A DNA stretch of 64,000 nt. It comes from Desulfobacterales bacterium (GTDB lineage Bacteria > Desulfobacterota > Desulfobacteria > Desulfobacterales > JAAELO01). The translations under genes and the position numbers were made by a program. Where the stretch lies: NCBI GenBank assembly GCA_024226555.1, contig JAAELO010000297.1, forward strand, positions 47,456 to 111,455, given 5' to 3'. Of the stretch, positions 51,943 to 62,346 are shown piece by piece. The notes beneath the pieces were generated by a model. The model was given only the letters and a program-made list of their open reading frames with translations, had not been told where the DNA came from and searched no databases. Within the stretch, counting starts at the first letter, position 1; each line of letters begins with the position of its first letter.

Positions 51943-53001
51943 CTATGAATAAATTAGATTTACATTTATTGGTGGGAAGTTCCACACCCCAGGTTTAGGT
52001 ATTATCTGCTGCTGTCCAACACTTAACCAGGAAAGATCCGGATTTAATTCCCTTAATTTTCCATCTTCAGGAGGTTTTCCATTAGCTGTTGGCAGGTAAG
52101 TTGCCAGAAAAATACAAACAAACTTTCTCTTCTCCCTAGCAACCACATAATTTTTGTGGAAATCTTTTATGCTAATATTTCCAGATTCCGCAATACTCGA
52201 AATCTCTTTACTTGAAAATTTTAAAAGTACTGCTTTTGAGACACCACGTTCCGAAATTCTAATCATTGCTCTTGATTCTGAACTACCAACATAAACAGTT
52301 GAAATACACTGAAGTCTTCTTAAATACTGAGCTGCAATAATTGCTGCAGTTCTTCTTCCCCCTGCCATAACAGGAAGGCCATAATACTCGAAAAGTTTCT
52401 TCTGAATATCTTCAGCGTTCTTATCTCCTTTCTCATAAATATCCTGGGATATATATCGTAGAATCTGTCCAAGATTTTCTGCTGCATCTGCAATTGGCCA
52501 GTCAATTCTAACATGAAAATGTGATAAGGAATATCTTGATTTTTTTACAGTTGGGTCCTTTTGAATAAGCAGAGCATAATCTACAGGTAGTAATGTTTTC
52601 ATAAAATCAATAAAATGAGCTGAATCAAGAAACTTATGATTTCTCTCAAATTCATTATCAAGAGGTAGATAATTTGCATGGAGTATATTTGTTTTTGTTG
52701 TTTTATTTACATCAAAAAAACGTATGTACTTTTTATGGCTTGAAGGAATAATATCTTCAACAAAAATAACCAGAAAAGCATTCTGATTTTTATGTTCAAC
52801 ACTTGGTATTCTTGCGCGGGGCTTTAACTCACGCATCTCCACAAAGGGGTAAGGTTCTTTAGCTTCAAGAAAATTATTATAGGAATCAACTAAAGCATGT
52901 TGAATGATGAAATGGTCCAGTTCATCTCTCAATAGCTCATAATATGAACGCCTTAATCTGTCTGAATTGCAAAGCTCTTCACGAACGCCCCAAAAAGTCA
53001 A
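51943..53001 (-). CDS. Unknown protein, TTG start
   Basis: 352 residues starting at TTG 53001 with TAGGAG 7 bases upstream. Soluble, mixed alpha/beta, with ELDHFIIQHALVDSYNNF near the start and GLPVMAGGRRTAAIIAAQYLRR (residues about 210 to 230). No signal peptide, membrane span or metal motif. Family not recognised. Its 3' end is adjacent to the interspersed repeat, and the final IYS precedes it. Confidence 0.5.
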   Translation of the reverse strand: MTFWGVREELCNSDRLRRSYYELLRDELDHFIIQHALVDSYNNFLEAKEPYPFVEMRELKPRARIPSVEHKNQNAFLVIFVEDIIPSSHKKYIRFFDVNKTTKTNILHANYLPLDNEFERNHKFLDSAHFIDFMKTLLPVDYALLIQKDPTVKKSRYSLSHFHVRIDWPIADAAENLGQILRYISQDIYEKGDKNAEDIQKKLFEYYGLPVMAGGRRTAAIIAAQYLRRLQCISTVYVGSSESRAMIRISERGVSKAVLLKFSSKEISSIAESGNISIKDFHKNYVVAREKRKFVCIFLATYLPTANGKPPEDGKLRELNPDLSWLSVGQQQIIPKPGVWNFPPINVNLIYS

Positions 53002-53207
53002 TTGATAACTCCTATAATCAATGCACTATAACTATTTAAATGGAAATATTACTACTTTTTTTGATTCCCCTTATTAAAGAATTTTCTTTCAAAAAAAAAT
53101 TTATTAAAAGAAAAATGTAGTAACTAAATAATTTATAACATTATTATATGTCATTTTCAACTGTTAGCATTGCAGAAAAGCATATTATAATAAATGTTTT
53201 ATAAAGA

Positions 53208-54419
53208 CTACATACCTCCATTGCCATTTACACGGTGTTCCACGGCATTTAAAGATTTAATAGCGGGAAGCATTTTACCTTCCATAAGATAAAGAAATGC
53301 ACCACCTCCTGTTGATATATAGGTAATTCTATCAGATTCACCCGCTTTATGAACAGCAACATCAGTATCTCCACCACCAACAACTGTCATGGCATATGAA
53401 TTTGCTACTGTGTTGACCATAGAGATTGTCCCTCTGCTAAAAGCATCCAGTTCAAAAACTCCCATAGGACCATTCCAGATAATTGTTTTTGCATCATCCA
53501 ATGCTTCTTTATAAAGTAGTGATGTGGCTGGTCCTATATCAAGACCCATCCATGTCTCAGGAATTTCCTGAATTGGAACAATTTTACATTCGGCTTTTGC
53601 GCTCATCTCCTGAGCAACAACAGCATCAACGGGAAGATATATAAAAATATTATTTTCTGCTGCCATTTTTAATATTTTTTGAGCTGTTTCTATTAAATCG
53701 TGTTCAATAAATGACTTTCCCATTCCATACCCAAATGTTTTCAGAAATGTATTAGCCATTGCGCCACCAATAACTATTTTATCCACATGACCAAGCATAT
53801 TTTCTATGGCGCCTAATTTACTTGAGACTTTTGCCCCCCCTAAAACTGCAACCAGTGGTCTCATTGGCTCATTCATAGCTTTTTTAAAAAAATTAACCTC
53901 TTTTTGAAGAAGAAAACCAGCCACGCTCTGTTTTGCAAATTCTGTTATTCCTGTAACCGATGAATGCTCTCGGTGGGAAACTGCAAATGCATTATTTACA
54001 TAGATATCACAATAACTTGCTAACTCTTTTGAGAACTCCTCATCATTTTCCTGCTCCTCTTTGTGGAATCTCAAATTTTCAAGGAGTACAATGTCCCCCC
54101 CTTTCATTTCTGAAACTATTCTTTGAACATCAGGCCCAACACAATCAGGAGCCATGGTAACCTGTTTTTCGATAAATCTTGAAAGTCGTTTTGCTACAGG
54201 TTCAAGACTTAACTTTGGATCAACTTTTCCATCAGGTCTTCCCATATGGGAGGCTATAATAATTTTAGCATTATGATCAAGAGCATAACTTAAAGTTGGA
54301 AGTACTGTTCTTATTCTAATGTCATCTGTTATGTTCTGCAATTCATCCATTGGAACATTAAAGTCAACTCTTACAAAAAGGGTTTTATTTAAGATCGAAA
54401 TATCTTTAATAGATTTCAT
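53208..54419 (-). CDS. pgk: Phosphoglycerate kinase
   Basis: 403 residues. Hallmarks: [54 protein letters not shown], and the C-terminal [18 protein letters not shown] and [16 protein letters not shown]. It transfers phosphate between 1,3-bisphosphoglycerate and ADP in glycolysis. A normal-length enzyme. No gap or tpi is adjacent. Its start lies 44 bases from a Cys-rich small gene. Confidence 0.97.
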   Translation of the reverse strand: MKSIKDISILNKTLFVRVDFNVPMDELQNITDDIRIRTVLPTLSYALDHNAKIIIASHMGRPDGKVDPKLSLEPVAKRLSRFIEKQVTMAPDCVGPDVQRIVSEMKGGDIVLLENLRFHKEEQENDEEFSKELASYCDIYVNNAFAVSHREHSSVTGITEFAKQSVAGFLLQKEVNFFKKAMNEPMRPLVAVLGGAKVSSKLGAIENMLGHVDKIVIGGAMANTFLKTFGYGMGKSFIEHDLIETAQKILKMAAENNIFIYLPVDAVVAQEMSAKAECKIVPIQEIPETWMGLDIGPATSLLYKEALDDAKTIIWNGPMGVFELDAFSRGTISMVNTVANSYAMTVVGGGDTDVAVHKAGESDRITYISTGGGAFLYLMEGKMLPAIKSLNAVEHRVNGNGGM

Positions 54420-54466
54420 AATTTTACTTTCCTGCTATCAAAAAACGTTAATATTGATACTCCATT

Positions 54467-54775
54467 TTATTCGGAGTTATTTTTATTTTTCTTTAAAAAT
54501 TTTGAAAAAAAACCTATCTTCTCTGATCTTTTCTGAAGGGTTTTTTTCTTTGACCATCTCTCCATGAAGTTTATCATTCCACCTTCATAGGCTCTGTCTA
54601 CATATTCTTCCTGGACTTTTGGCCCTATTTTATGCTCTTTCATAGCATCTCTTAAGCACAGTGTCTTAAAATGACATAGCATACAATATTCAGGGGAACT
54701 CCTCATATTGTTTTCACACATAGGAAAAACTGTCTCTATATCTCCGTAACATGGTGGATAGTTTTCTTCTGTCAT
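54467..54775 (-). CDS. Small Cys-rich protein beside radC
   Basis: 102 residues with CYGD, an MCENN, and CMLCHFKTLC: six Cys in the first half, then a basic C-terminus ending KKNKNNSE. The spacing PPCYGDIETVFPM ... CMLCHFKTLCLR matches small proteins that I associate with Desulfobacterota genomes. It may bind an Fe-S cluster or zinc. It starts 1 base after the radC stop, so they form an operon. Confidence 0.6.
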   Translation of the reverse strand: MTEENYPPCYGDIETVFPMCENNMRSSPEYCMLCHFKTLCLRDAMKEHKIGPKVQEEYVDRAYEGGMINFMERWSKKKTLQKRSEKIGFFSKFLKKNKNNSE

Positions 54776-55510
54776 CTATACTACTCCTAAAATCCCGGAA
54801 TTATTAAACTCATTATTGAACTTTGACATAAAACCATTATCTGCAAAGCTGTATGTTTTGTTGTTTCCAGTAACCATATGTTCATGAACTGTAATACCCA
54901 TTAATTTGCAGGCTACAAAAAGATGTTTTGTTATTGTTACATCTTCTGTTGAGGGTTCGGGATCTCCTGAAGGATGGTTATGTGCAAAAATAAGTGCCGC
55001 AGCATTATTTGCAAGAGCCTTTTTAATAACTTCCCTTGGATATACAGAACTTGCTGACAGTGTTCCTTCAAATAAGGTTTCTGCATGAATTATTCTGTTT
55101 TTTGCATTCAGGTAGATAACTTCGAATGATTCAATATTTTTATCCCTGATTTTAAGATTCAGATAATTTATAAGGTCATTTGAATTGGTAATAGGGTTCT
55201 GGTTGATGAGTTTTTTTAAAAGGTATCTTTCTGATACGGCTTTTATCAGTTTCAATCCAAAAACATTGACTGAGCCGATTCCTTTTATTTCAGAAAGTTC
55301 ATTTTCAGGAGCTTCAAAGACATCTTGTATGGAACCAAATCTGGAAAGGGCGTCTTTTGCAGCTTCCTTACAGTCTTTTCTTGGTGTTCCGAGAGTCAGA
55401 AGCAGTTCTATTACTTCATAGTCACTGAAACCATTTAATCCTGCATCAAGGAACTTATCTCTTAATCTCTTTCTGTGGCCCTTTCCTTTTTCCAATATAT
55501 TTTCCGGCAT
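54776..55510 (-). CDS. radC: RadC family DNA repair-associated protein
   Basis: 244 residues from ATG 55510; an adjacent GTG 55513 is possible and neither start has a strong ribosome site. N-terminal helix-hairpin-helix region (ENELSEIKGIGSVNVFGLKLI) and a JAMM/MPN metalloprotease-like domain with AHNHPSGDPEPSTEDVTIT, the HxH-Ser-Asp zinc set. Biochemical role remains uncertain despite its historical name. Operon with the following Cys-rich gene. Confidence 0.92.
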   Translation of the reverse strand: MPENILEKGKGHRKRLRDKFLDAGLNGFSDYEVIELLLTLGTPRKDCKEAAKDALSRFGSIQDVFEAPENELSEIKGIGSVNVFGLKLIKAVSERYLLKKLINQNPITNSNDLINYLNLKIRDKNIESFEVIYLNAKNRIIHAETLFEGTLSASSVYPREVIKKALANNAAALIFAHNHPSGDPEPSTEDVTITKHLFVACKLMGITVHEHMVTGNNKTYSFADNGFMSKFNNEFNNSGILGVV

Positions 55511-55541
55511 CACATTAGATCTTTATTATAACCCTATCAGG

Positions 55542-56567
55542 TTAAGAGTAAATTTCAGTATTTAGTGCTCTTGTCATTAACCTTTGTACTGAGACTTTTG
55601 GATCTTCATCATCATATAATATATTATAAATCTCCTCACAAATGGGCAGCTCTACACCAAGTTTTCTTGAGAGGTTATATACAGATTTAGTAGTTTTAAC
55701 ACCTTCAGCAACCATTCTCATCTCAGACAGAATCTCTTTTAGTTTTTTACCACTTCCAAGCTTTAATCCAACGGTATGGTTTCTACTTAAAGACCCTGTA
55801 CATGTTAAAAGCAAATCACCAACTCCGGACAAACCTGCAAAAGTGTGTGGATTTGCTCCCAATGCATCGCCTAATCTTTTCATCTCAACAAGGCCTCGGG
55901 TTATAAGGGCTGCTCTTGTATTTAATCCAAGCCCAAGTCCATCTGTAATGCCAGCTGCTATTGCAATGACATTTTTAATGGCTCCACCTAATTCAACTCC
56001 CACAGTATCGTCATTGGTATAAACTCTGAAATATGGATTTGCAAAAACATGCTGGATGTGCTCGGCGACATCTATATCTTTCGATGCGACTGTCACTACT
56101 GTGGGTAGTTTTTGAGCTACCTCTTTAGCAAAAGAAGGGCCTGAAAGAGCGCAAAGATTTTTTTCTGGGATATGGCTTATTGTCTCTCTTATTATATCTA
56201 TCATAGTAAGATGGGTTACATTTTCAATCCCTTTTGACGCTGTAATAATTATACTTTCCTTTGAAACCATCTTTGAAATAGTATTACATGTTTCACGCAT
56301 AAGATGAGAAGGGACAACAAGCAATATAATATCTTTATCTTTAACTGCTTTTTCGACATCATTTGTAGGGTACAGATTTTTTTCTAATGTGAAACCTGGA
56401 AGAAAAACTTTGTTTTCTCTTTCGTTTTTTATCTGTTCACATACTTCCGTTTCATATACCCAAAGGTCTATGTCAAAACCATTTACAGAAAGGAGATTAG
56501 CTAAAGCGGTGCCCCAACTTCCAGCACCTACAACACCAATTTTTGTATTTTTTTTATCAATATCCAT
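55542..56567 (-). CDS. gpsA: Glycerol-3-phosphate dehydrogenase (NAD(P)+)
   Basis: 341 residues. NAD-binding GVVGAGSWGTALANLL at the start, VPSHLMRETC, ALSGPSFAKEVAQKLPT, GAIKNVIAIAAGI with the catalytic Lys, and LGLNTRAALITRGLVEM. It makes sn-glycerol 3-phosphate for phospholipids. It starts 6 bases after gyrA, so the pair is co-transcribed, and radC follows after about 30 bases. Confidence 0.96.
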   Translation of the reverse strand: MDIDKKNTKIGVVGAGSWGTALANLLSVNGFDIDLWVYETEVCEQIKNERENKVFLPGFTLEKNLYPTNDVEKAVKDKDIILLVVPSHLMRETCNTISKMVSKESIIITASKGIENVTHLTMIDIIRETISHIPEKNLCALSGPSFAKEVAQKLPTVVTVASKDIDVAEHIQHVFANPYFRVYTNDDTVGVELGGAIKNVIAIAAGITDGLGLGLNTRAALITRGLVEMKRLGDALGANPHTFAGLSGVGDLLLTCTGSLSRNHTVGLKLGSGKKLKEILSEMRMVAEGVKTTKSVYNLSRKLGVELPICEEIYNILYDDEDPKVSVQRLMTRALNTEIYS

Positions 56568-56573
56568 ATCTAT

Positions 56574-59081
56574 TTACTCTTCAGAGTCCTCGGTATCTAC
56601 ATCAGATATATCTGCATCAATATCAATTAGTTCAGCATCTGTATCCATATCATCATCATCAACCTCAGGTAATCTTGCTGCTCCAATAACTTTTTCATTC
56701 TTATCAAGATTGATTAACCTGACTCCCTGAGTATTACGACTGATAATTGAAATGGAATCAACACGCATTCTGATGAGCTTTCCACCATCAGTAACTATCA
56801 TGATTTCATCTTCATCATTAACAAGCATGGAAGAAACTACGTTTCCATTTCTTTCACTTGTTTTTATAGTTATGATACCCTTTCCAGCTCTTGATTGTTT
56901 TCTGTATCCTTCAACCAAAGTTCTCTTACCATAACCGTTTTCTGTCATTACCAGAACAGCAGTACCATGGTTTTCAACTTCCATACTAACTATAAAATCT
57001 GAAGGGGCAAGGTTTATTCCTTTTACACCTTTTGCAACTCTACCAGTTGAACGAACCTGCTCTTCAGAAAATCTTATGGATTTTCCAGTGGATGTACTTA
57101 AAAGAACATTCATTGTTCCATCTGTAATTCTTGCTGATATGAGCTCATCACCTTCAGAAAGAACAATGGCTTTTATACCACCTTGTCTAGGTCTTGAATA
57201 ATCCATAAGTTTGGATTTTTTAACAATACCTTTTTTAGTTGCCATTATGATCTCTTTATCTTCTTCAAATTTTGGAACAGCGAGAATTGTAGAAAGTTTT
57301 TCATTCTCTTCAAAGTTTAAGAGATTAACAATCGCTTTTCCAATACTTGTTCTACCAGCAAGGGGTAATTCATATACTTTTAACCAGTACACTCTTCCAA
57401 GATTTGTCAGGAACAGAAAGTAATGATGAGTAGATGCAACAAATACGTGTTCAACAAAATCCTCACCCTTTGTTGACATCGCTGTTTTGCCTTTACCACC
57501 TCTTTTTTGAGCATTATAAAGAACAATTGGATTACGTTTTATATACCCGCTTCTTGAGATGGTAACAACCATATCTTCTTCGGTAATCATATCTTCAATG
57601 GAAATATCAGCAGTAGATTCAACAATTTCAGTCCTTCTTTCATCTCCAAATTCTGCTTTAATTTCCTCAAGATCATTTTTAATAAGATCAAGAACTATTC
57701 TCTCGCTACCTAAGATCTCTCTGTATCTTGCAATCTCTCTTAAGATGTTTTCATACTCTTCAATTATTTTATCACGCTCAAGACCAGTTAATCTCTGAAG
57801 CCTCATATCAAGGATTGCCTGTGCCTGAATATCAGAGAGTTTATATTTTAATATCAATCCCTCTTTTGCTTCAGCAGGCGATTTCGATTCTCTTATAAGT
57901 GCAACAACATCATCAAGGTTATCAAGTGCAACTTTTAATCCCTCTAAAATATGGGCCCTTGCTTCAGCTTTATTTAGCTCATATTGAGTTCTTCTTTTAA
58001 TAACTTCTTTTCTATGCAGTATGAAATGTTCAAGAATCTCTTTTAATGTCAGTAGCTTTGGCTGATTATCCACAACAGCAAGGAATATTATTCCAAAAGT
58101 GTTCTGCATTTGAGTATGTTTGTAGAGTTGATTTATGACTGCTCCTGAAAGATGGCCCCTTTTTACACCAAGGGCAATCCTCATACCGTCTCTATCGGAT
58201 TCATCACGGCAATAACTAATACCTTCAATAACTTTATTTCTTACAAGCTGGGCTATTTTTTCAACTAATCTTGCTTTATTAACCTGATATGGAAGCTCGG
58301 TAACAGCAATTGTTTCCGCACTAGTTTTTCTATCCTCTTCTACATCAAGTTTAGCCCTAACTCTTATTATTCCTCTTCCGGTATTATATGCATCTATTAT
58401 CCCTTGTGTTCCATATATGAAACCTCCGGTTGGAAAGTCAGGCCCTGGAATATGTTCGAGAAAATCGAGGCTTGTAAGTTCCGGATTGTCAATTAAAGCG
58501 ATAATAGCATTGGAAACCTCAATAAGATTATGGGGAGGAATGTTTGTAGCCATTCCAACAGCGATACCTGAAGACCCATTAACAAGAAGGTTTGGAAATT
58601 TACTTGGAAGTACTGATGGTTCATTTAACGATTCATCATAGTTTGGTACGAAATCTACAGTTTCTTTCTCTAAATCCTCAAGCATCTGATGTGACAGGCG
58701 CTTCATACGAATTTCAGTATATCTCATGGCAGCAGCAGAATCACCATCCACACTACCAAAGTTTCCCTGACCATCCACAAGCATGTATCTTAGTGAAAAG
58801 TCCTGTGCCATTCTTACAATAGTATCATATACAGCGGAATCACCATGTGGGTGATACTTACCAATAACATCACCGACTATACGTGCAGATTTTTTGTATG
58901 GTTTGTTCCAGTCATTCCTTAGTTCCCGCATAGCATAAAGAACACGTCTGTGAACTGGTTTTAAACCATCTCTCACATCAGGAAGAGCCCTTCCAATAAT
59001 AACGCTCATTGCATACTCAAGGTATGACTTTTTCATCTCATGTTCTATGTTGATTTCAGGATGTTTAACTGTATCTTGCAT
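56574..59081 (-). CDS. gyrA: DNA gyrase subunit A
   Basis: 835 residues from ATG 59081 ([11 protein letters not shown]), chosen over a GTG 15 bases upstream because AGGTGG sits 10 bases before it. The catalytic Tyr is Y121 (AMRYTEIRM), the quinolone-determining stretch reads [10 protein letters not shown] with Ser and Asp intact, and the GyrA-box-like QKRGGKGK is present in the C-terminal domain, distinguishing it from ParC. The C-terminus is a long Asp/Glu tail ([17 protein letters not shown]), longer and more acidic than usual, likely modulating DNA wrapping. GyrB is not in the window. Confidence 0.97.
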   Translation of the reverse strand: MQDTVKHPEINIEHEMKKSYLEYAMSVIIGRALPDVRDGLKPVHRRVLYAMRELRNDWNKPYKKSARIVGDVIGKYHPHGDSAVYDTIVRMAQDFSLRYMLVDGQGNFGSVDGDSAAAMRYTEIRMKRLSHQMLEDLEKETVDFVPNYDESLNEPSVLPSKFPNLLVNGSSGIAVGMATNIPPHNLIEVSNAIIALIDNPELTSLDFLEHIPGPDFPTGGFIYGTQGIIDAYNTGRGIIRVRAKLDVEEDRKTSAETIAVTELPYQVNKARLVEKIAQLVRNKVIEGISYCRDESDRDGMRIALGVKRGHLSGAVINQLYKHTQMQNTFGIIFLAVVDNQPKLLTLKEILEHFILHRKEVIKRRTQYELNKAEARAHILEGLKVALDNLDDVVALIRESKSPAEAKEGLILKYKLSDIQAQAILDMRLQRLTGLERDKIIEEYENILREIARYREILGSERIVLDLIKNDLEEIKAEFGDERRTEIVESTADISIEDMITEEDMVVTISRSGYIKRNPIVLYNAQKRGGKGKTAMSTKGEDFVEHVFVASTHHYFLFLTNLGRVYWLKVYELPLAGRTSIGKAIVNLLNFEENEKLSTILAVPKFEEDKEIIMATKKGIVKKSKLMDYSRPRQGGIKAIVLSEGDELISARITDGTMNVLLSTSTGKSIRFSEEQVRSTGRVAKGVKGINLAPSDFIVSMEVENHGTAVLVMTENGYGKRTLVEGYRKQSRAGKGIITIKTSERNGNVVSSMLVNDEDEIMIVTDGGKLIRMRVDSISIISRNTQGVRLINLDKNEKVIGAARLPEVDDDDMDTDAELIDIDADISDVDTEDSEE

Positions 59082-59209
59082 ATTTTTAAATACCACCTAT
59101 CATTTTGAAAGTATCTGTATTTTATAGCTTTTTTTTATAAAAAAGCCATTTGCCATACTCCAAAAATATTGTTGAGCATAGCAAACTTATATTTGTATCA
59201 ATCTTAGAG

Positions 59210-60304
59210 TCAGTAATCAAGAGAATTCTTACTCCTTTCCGTACCAAGAGTTATATTATAATTCTGATGATAGAGATCGGTTAATGTAAGAAAAAAAGTT
59301 GCAATCAAAGGCCCGTAAATTATACCTAAAATACCAAACAGATTTAAACCACCCATTATTGAAAGAAAAACCATAAGGGTATGCATTTTAATTCTTTTTC
59401 CAACAAACCTTGGTTTGAATATATATTCTATTCCCCCGGATAAAATGAAATAAAATAACAGAAAGAAAATAGCTGCGTAATATCTGCCACTCAAAAACAA
59501 TATCAGTGAAGTTGGTAAAAAAACCACACCTATTCCAACGATGGGAAGAAATGCTAAGAAGCACATGATAACTCCCCACAGAAATGACGATGGTATGTTA
59601 AATATGGCAAAAACAAAACCGCCTAACACACCCTGAATCAGGCCACAAAGACCGTTTCCTATTAATATGGCTCCACCCATGTCAAAAAATTTTCTTATTA
59701 CAAGTTCATCCTCATCATCAGGAAGAGGGGATAGATCCTCAATAAATCTCATTAGTCGCTGACCATCAATCAAAAGGTAAAAAATCACAAGAATCATCAG
59801 AAAGAAATGTGCAATTATACTAACTGTATTTTCAGCAAAATACCTTGCCTGGTCAATGAGGAATAATCCGACTACCTTTCCATATTCTGAAATTGGGTTT
59901 GTCAGATCTTCAGGGGTGATCTGCATATTAAATTTTGAAAGAATATAGTTTGCCCTTTCAATTATTGAACTCTTGGCAAAAAATATCTTTAACTGATCCC
60001 CTGCTATAACCGTTTTCAAAAGTACATAGAAGGAGTAAACCTCCTTTGACAGAATTGTTATCACAATAGCTGTTGGTACAAACAGAATGAAGAAAACAAT
60101 AGTGCATGTAATTATAGAAGAGGCTATGTTACTAAATTGTTTATTTATTCTTTCATAAAGCGGGTAAAAAATCCCGGTAATAACAGCTGCCATAATCAGG
60201 CTGGAAATAAAAGAGTTAAAAAGCCATAACAGTAGTATGAAAGAAATTAATAGAAGAGTTAAAAAAAACCACAAAATAATTCCATTTGATGATTTCTTCA
60301 GCAT
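59210..60304 (-). CDS. AI-2E family transporter/permease
   Basis: 364 residues with seven to eight membrane segments. The family pattern is seen at ITGIFYPLYERIN, SIIAHFFLMILVIFYLLIDGQRLMRFI and GLIQGVLGGFVFAIFNIPSSFLWGVIMCFLAFLPIVG, and RYYAAIFFLLFYFILSGGIEYIFKPRFVG. Members transport various small molecules or ions; the autoinducer-2 name is not a function call. ATG at 60304 after GGAGGACAA. Divergent from a small plus-strand ORF. Confidence 0.9.
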   Translation of the reverse strand: MLKKSSNGIILWFFLTLLLISFILLLWLFNSFISSLIMAAVITGIFYPLYERINKQFSNIASSIITCTIVFFILFVPTAIVITILSKEVYSFYVLLKTVIAGDQLKIFFAKSSIIERANYILSKFNMQITPEDLTNPISEYGKVVGLFLIDQARYFAENTVSIIAHFFLMILVIFYLLIDGQRLMRFIEDLSPLPDDEDELVIRKFFDMGGAILIGNGLCGLIQGVLGGFVFAIFNIPSSFLWGVIMCFLAFLPIVGIGVVFLPTSLILFLSGRYYAAIFFLLFYFILSGGIEYIFKPRFVGKRIKMHTLMVFLSIMGGLNLFGILGIIYGPLIATFFLTLTDLYHQNYNITLGTERSKNSLDY

Positions 60305-60327
60305 TTGTCCTCCGAATTCAGGATGAA

Positions 60328-60453
60328 ATGAGCGAACCTCAAAAAAAAGGAACGATAGAGATACCAGACTATGTCATTCGAAACAAAGCCTGGTATTTCA
60401 AATGGAAACATAAAAAACACCTTGAAAGTGTTATCAAACTTAATCTTTATTAA
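60328..60453 (+). CDS. Small plus-strand ORF, possibly real
   Basis: 41 residues (MSEPQKKGTIEIPDYVIR start, ending ESVIKLNLY) with AGGATGAA before ATG 60328. The sequence is protein-like and basic, but its 3' end overlaps the minus-strand small membrane gene, so at most one may be expressed at a time. Confidence 0.35.
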   Translation: MSEPQKKGTIEIPDYVIRNKAWYFKWKHKKHLESVIKLNLY

Positions 60454-60598
60454 TTAGATATAGAGCGCCGGCATATAAAAGAGCTTCATAAATCCCAATT
60501 GCTATCCAGCTGTGAAAAGCGGTCCACATAATACCACCACCTATAATTGCAGGGACACCAGTAAATACCATGATTCCAATTTTTCTGCTAATATCCAT
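60440..60598 (-). CDS. Small membrane protein
   Basis: 52 residues from ATG 60598, preceded by AAGGAGT. Two hydrophobic stretches (IGIMVFTGVPAIIGGGIMW; WIAIGIYEALLYAGALYLI) suggest a two-pass hairpin membrane protein. It lies upstream of the AI-2E permease on the same strand and may be its small partner. Family unknown. Confidence 0.55.
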   Translation of the reverse strand: MDISRKIGIMVFTGVPAIIGGGIMWTAFHSWIAIGIYEALLYAGALYLINKD

Positions 60599-60647
60599 AA
60601 CTAACTCCTTTAAATCTTAAAAGAAATTGCATATTTATAATTTTTAG

Positions 60648-60827
60648 GGGAATCTCAAAAAACGCCTCTTAACCGAACTACTTAAGTTGTTTAAAAACAG
60701 AACAACAGATTTATTAAAAAAAATGAACTGTAAACTTATAAAATGAAACCTTTTTATAAACGAATCAGCTCGTTATTTTTTTCATACCTTTGTATTTCAA
60801 TCAAAATTCTAATTATTCGAGGTTTCC
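60648..60827. repeat. Interspersed element, long copy
   Basis: 180 bases from GGGGAATCTC to ATTCGAGGTTTCC, with TIR-like ends and internal blocks CCGAACT, AACAACAGA, AAACGAATCAGCTCGTT and TCAAAATTCTAATTATT. It is related to 33507 and 51820. No ORF. Confidence 0.7.
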
Positions 60828-61014
60828 TTTATTCAATTCATATAATCTAAATACACTTAGCAATAACAATATATTAAGTAAAGTGAAATCACGATGATTT
60901 TGGGAAATTTCAATGATTTTCGAAATGGATTTATTTAATGATTTAATCTCAAACAATCGTTATTTTTTGAAAAAAAGCGATATTTGAGAAAATAAAAACA
61001 AAAATGAAATAATA
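60828..61014. other. AT-rich spacer between repeat and terminator
   Basis: About 190 bases without gene, containing ATTTTGGGAAATTTC and ATTTTCGAAATGG palindromic stretches. Nothing else noted. Confidence 0.4.
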
Positions 61015-61041
61015 AAATCCCCGAAAAAATTCCGGGGATTT
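61015..61041 (-). terminator. Terminator of the thiolase gene
   Basis: Nine-base stem AAATCCCCG/CGGGGATTT around a nine-base loop, with A/T tracts on both sides, so it could act in either direction. It lies 19 bases from the thiolase stop at 61060. Confidence 0.8.
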
Positions 61042-61059
61042 TTATTAAATTACTAAGAA

Positions 61060-62346
61060 TTATCTCTCAATGATCATGGCCATACCCATTCCACCACCAA
61101 TACACATGGAAATCAGACCTTTTGAATACCCTTTTCTTTGCATCTGGTACATACCACTTACCATCTGTCTTGCACCTGTACATCCAATTGGGTGTCCAAG
61201 AGATATCCCACTACCAAGCTCATTTGGTTTTTCAACATCAATTCCAAGCTCTTTCATACAACCAATCGCCTGGGCTGCAAAAGCTTCATTAAGTTCGATC
61301 ATATCGATATCATCTATATTAAGTCCGGTTCTGTTTAAAACTTTTTTAATTGCCGGAACAGGACCAAGTCCCATGTAAGCAGGATCAAGTCCACCAGAAG
61401 CAAAAGTTTTTACCTTAACAATAACCTCTAAACCAAGTTCATCTGCTTTTTCTTTTGTCATCATTAAAACAGCTGCAGCCCCATCATTAATCCCAGATGC
61501 ATTTGCAGCAGTAACTGAACCATCTTTTTTAAATGCTGGTCTCATTTTAGCCATTTTCTCAACTGTTGTTTCCATAGGTCTTTCATCTGTATCAAAAACA
61601 ACATCTCCCTTACGGGATTTAATCACTACAGGAGCAATCTCTTTAGCAAATGTACCGTCATTAATTGCAGCCATAGCTCTTGTATGACTTAAATATGCAA
61701 GCTGATCCTGCTCTTCTCTAGTAATATCATATTTTTCAACAATATTTTCAGCTGTGATTCCCATATGATATCCATAGAAAATTTCATATAGACCATCAAA
61801 TACCATAAGGTCATGAACTTCACCTACACCAGTCAATTCCATTCTGTGACCCCATCTTGCTTTCTTAAGTGCAAGAGGAGCATTACTCATACTCTCCTGA
61901 CCACCAGCAAGAACAACATCGTTTTCACCAGATAATATTGAAGCTGCACCCATTGATATGGCTTTTAAACCAGAACCACAAATTTTGTTAATTGTAACGG
62001 CTGAAGTTTCCTTTGAAATGCCTGCTTTCATCATAGCCTGTCTTGCAGTGTTTTGTCCCTGAGCTGCCTGAAGAACATTTCCCATAATAACTTCATCAAT
62101 TGTTATATCTTTAGCAGATGCATCCCAGTCATTATTTGAAGCTTCAATTTCGATAGGTCCCTGATCTTTTAATTTCTCAGGAGCGGCATTTTTCATTTCT
62201 TCATTTATAGCAGGTTTTAAACCTACTTTCTTTAAAACGTCCTTCATTACAATTGAACCCAGTTCAACCACTGGAACTGTTTTAAGACCTCCACCAAAAT
62301 TACCAATAGCGGTTCTTGAACCGCTTACTATTACAACTTCTCTCAT
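61060..62346 (-). CDS. Thiolase (acetyl-CoA acetyltransferase-type) with N-terminal insertion
   Basis: 428 residues. Catalytic Cys 123 lies in INKICGSGLKAISMG, and the C-terminal His and Cys are in LNEAFAAQA, GHPIGCTGAR and ISMCIGGGMGMAMI. It should make or cleave acetoacetyl-CoA or longer 3-oxoacyl-CoA. Typical thiolases place the Cys near residue 89; here an extra 34 or so acidic residues (about 46 to 79, NEEMKNAAPEKLKDQGPIE) precede it. ATG 62346 after AAGGAGAG. Single-gene transcript with a terminator. Confidence 0.93.
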   Translation of the reverse strand: MREVVIVSGSRTAIGNFGGGLKTVPVVELGSIVMKDVLKKVGLKPAINEEMKNAAPEKLKDQGPIEIEASNNDWDASAKDITIDEVIMGNVLQAAQGQNTARQAMMKAGISKETSAVTINKICGSGLKAISMGAASILSGENDVVLAGGQESMSNAPLALKKARWGHRMELTGVGEVHDLMVFDGLYEIFYGYHMGITAENIVEKYDITREEQDQLAYLSHTRAMAAINDGTFAKEIAPVVIKSRKGDVVFDTDERPMETTVEKMAKMRPAFKKDGSVTAANASGINDGAAAVLMMTKEKADELGLEVIVKVKTFASGGLDPAYMGLGPVPAIKKVLNRTGLNIDDIDMIELNEAFAAQAIGCMKELGIDVEKPNELGSGISLGHPIGCTGARQMVSGMYQMQRKGYSKGLISMCIGGGMGMAMIIER

